Positions 5,986 to 6,060 of a DNA stretch of 6,060 bases are shown here, piece after piece. The stretch spans positions 1 to 6,060 of the forward strand of contig JAUYEB010000283.1 in assembly GCA_030691555.1 (NCBI GenBank), read 5' to 3'. A program made the translations under genes and the position numbers. This DNA comes from Candidatus Bathyarchaeota archaeon. Its GTDB lineage: Archaea; Thermoproteota; Bathyarchaeia; TCS64. Numbering within the stretch: the first letter of the stretch is position 1; each line of letters starts with the position of its first letter. The notes beneath the pieces are model-generated. The model searched no databases. It had not been told where the DNA came from and saw only the letters and a list, made by a program, of their open reading frames with translations.

Positions 5986-5992
5986 TTTAAAT
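5986..5992 (+). promoter_or_regulatory. Possible TATA box for the divergent gene leaving the window
   Basis: TTTAAAT lies in a GC-rich stretch and points toward the right edge. Transcription would start near 6014, downstream of the ATG at 6000, so if the box is real the first usable starts are the in-frame TTG at 6024 or ATG at 6054. Confidence 0.4.
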
Positions 5993-5999
5993 CGCCGCC

Positions 6000-6060
6000 A
6001 TGCGTCGGTATCCGCGACACCCGTTGAAGCCGGAGAGCCGCGAGTACCTCCTCATGGTCG
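6000..6060 (+). CDS. Start of an unidentified gene, cut by the window edge
   Basis: An open frame from ATG 6000 reaches the edge and reads MRRYPRHPLKPESREYLLMV. In-frame alternative starts are TTG 6024 and ATG 6054. The stretch LKPESREYLLMV looks protein-like, but 20 residues are too few to name a family. The divergent placement relative to pyrI-pyrE and the AT box at 5986-5992 support a gene here. The box lies only about 11 bases before the first ATG, which favours one of the later starts. Confidence 0.35.
   Translation, partial: MRRYPRHPLKPESREYLLMV

Noticed and set aside
1..6060. CRISPR arrays, tRNA/rRNA genes, insertion sequences and defence systems
   Set aside because: I looked for spaced direct repeats, cloverleaf-like sequence, terminal inverted repeats and transposase motifs on both strands and found none by eye.

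Overview
The window looks like GC-rich archaeal chromosome. Coding frames strongly prefer G or C at third positions and use many AGG (Arg) and ATA (Ile) codons. Short AT-rich islands stand out about 25-30 bases upstream of several start codons, like archaeal TATA boxes in front of leaderless or nearly leaderless genes. PyrI, an allosteric chain common in archaea, is also present. A TACK-type, possibly thermophilic archaeon is my guess; I see no rRNA or other marker that fixes the lineage.

Layout. Positions 1 to about 370 (minus strand) hold the interior of an aspartoacylase/succinylglutamate desuccinylase family hydrolase. It runs off the window at its 3' end and loses its 5' end at an abrupt junction near 356-376. 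From that junction the plus strand carries a metallo-beta-lactamase plus double-rhodanese protein (persulfide dioxygenase type) without its own N-terminus, then a C-x4-C peroxiredoxin (1657-2124) and a small protein of unknown function with an inferred TTG start (2195-2545). Convergent on the minus strand lie a nitroreductase-family flavoprotein (2602-3180), a class I flavoprotein disulfide reductase (3267-4652) and a single-ORF fusion of PyrI with PyrE (4690-5925). A divergent reading frame may begin near position 6000 and leave the window.

How the genes may work together. The persulfide dioxygenase-like protein, peroxiredoxin, nitroreductase and disulfide reductase form a redox neighbourhood that would fit handling of persulfides, peroxides and low-molecular-weight thiols; this is inferred from families and proximity only. 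The PyrI-PyrE protein belongs to de novo pyrimidine synthesis. It joins the regulatory chain of aspartate transcarbamoylase (first committed step) to orotate phosphoribosyltransferase (fifth step), which could physically couple nucleotide sensing to UMP formation.

The two points most worth a second look are the PyrI-PyrE fusion and the head-to-head junction that cuts two conserved genes at one place. The latter may be a real inversion breakpoint or an assembly/amplification chimera. No CRISPR array, insertion sequence, tRNA or rRNA was seen. No gene-free stretch exceeds 300 bases; the largest gaps are about 70-90 bases and hold promoter-like sequence.
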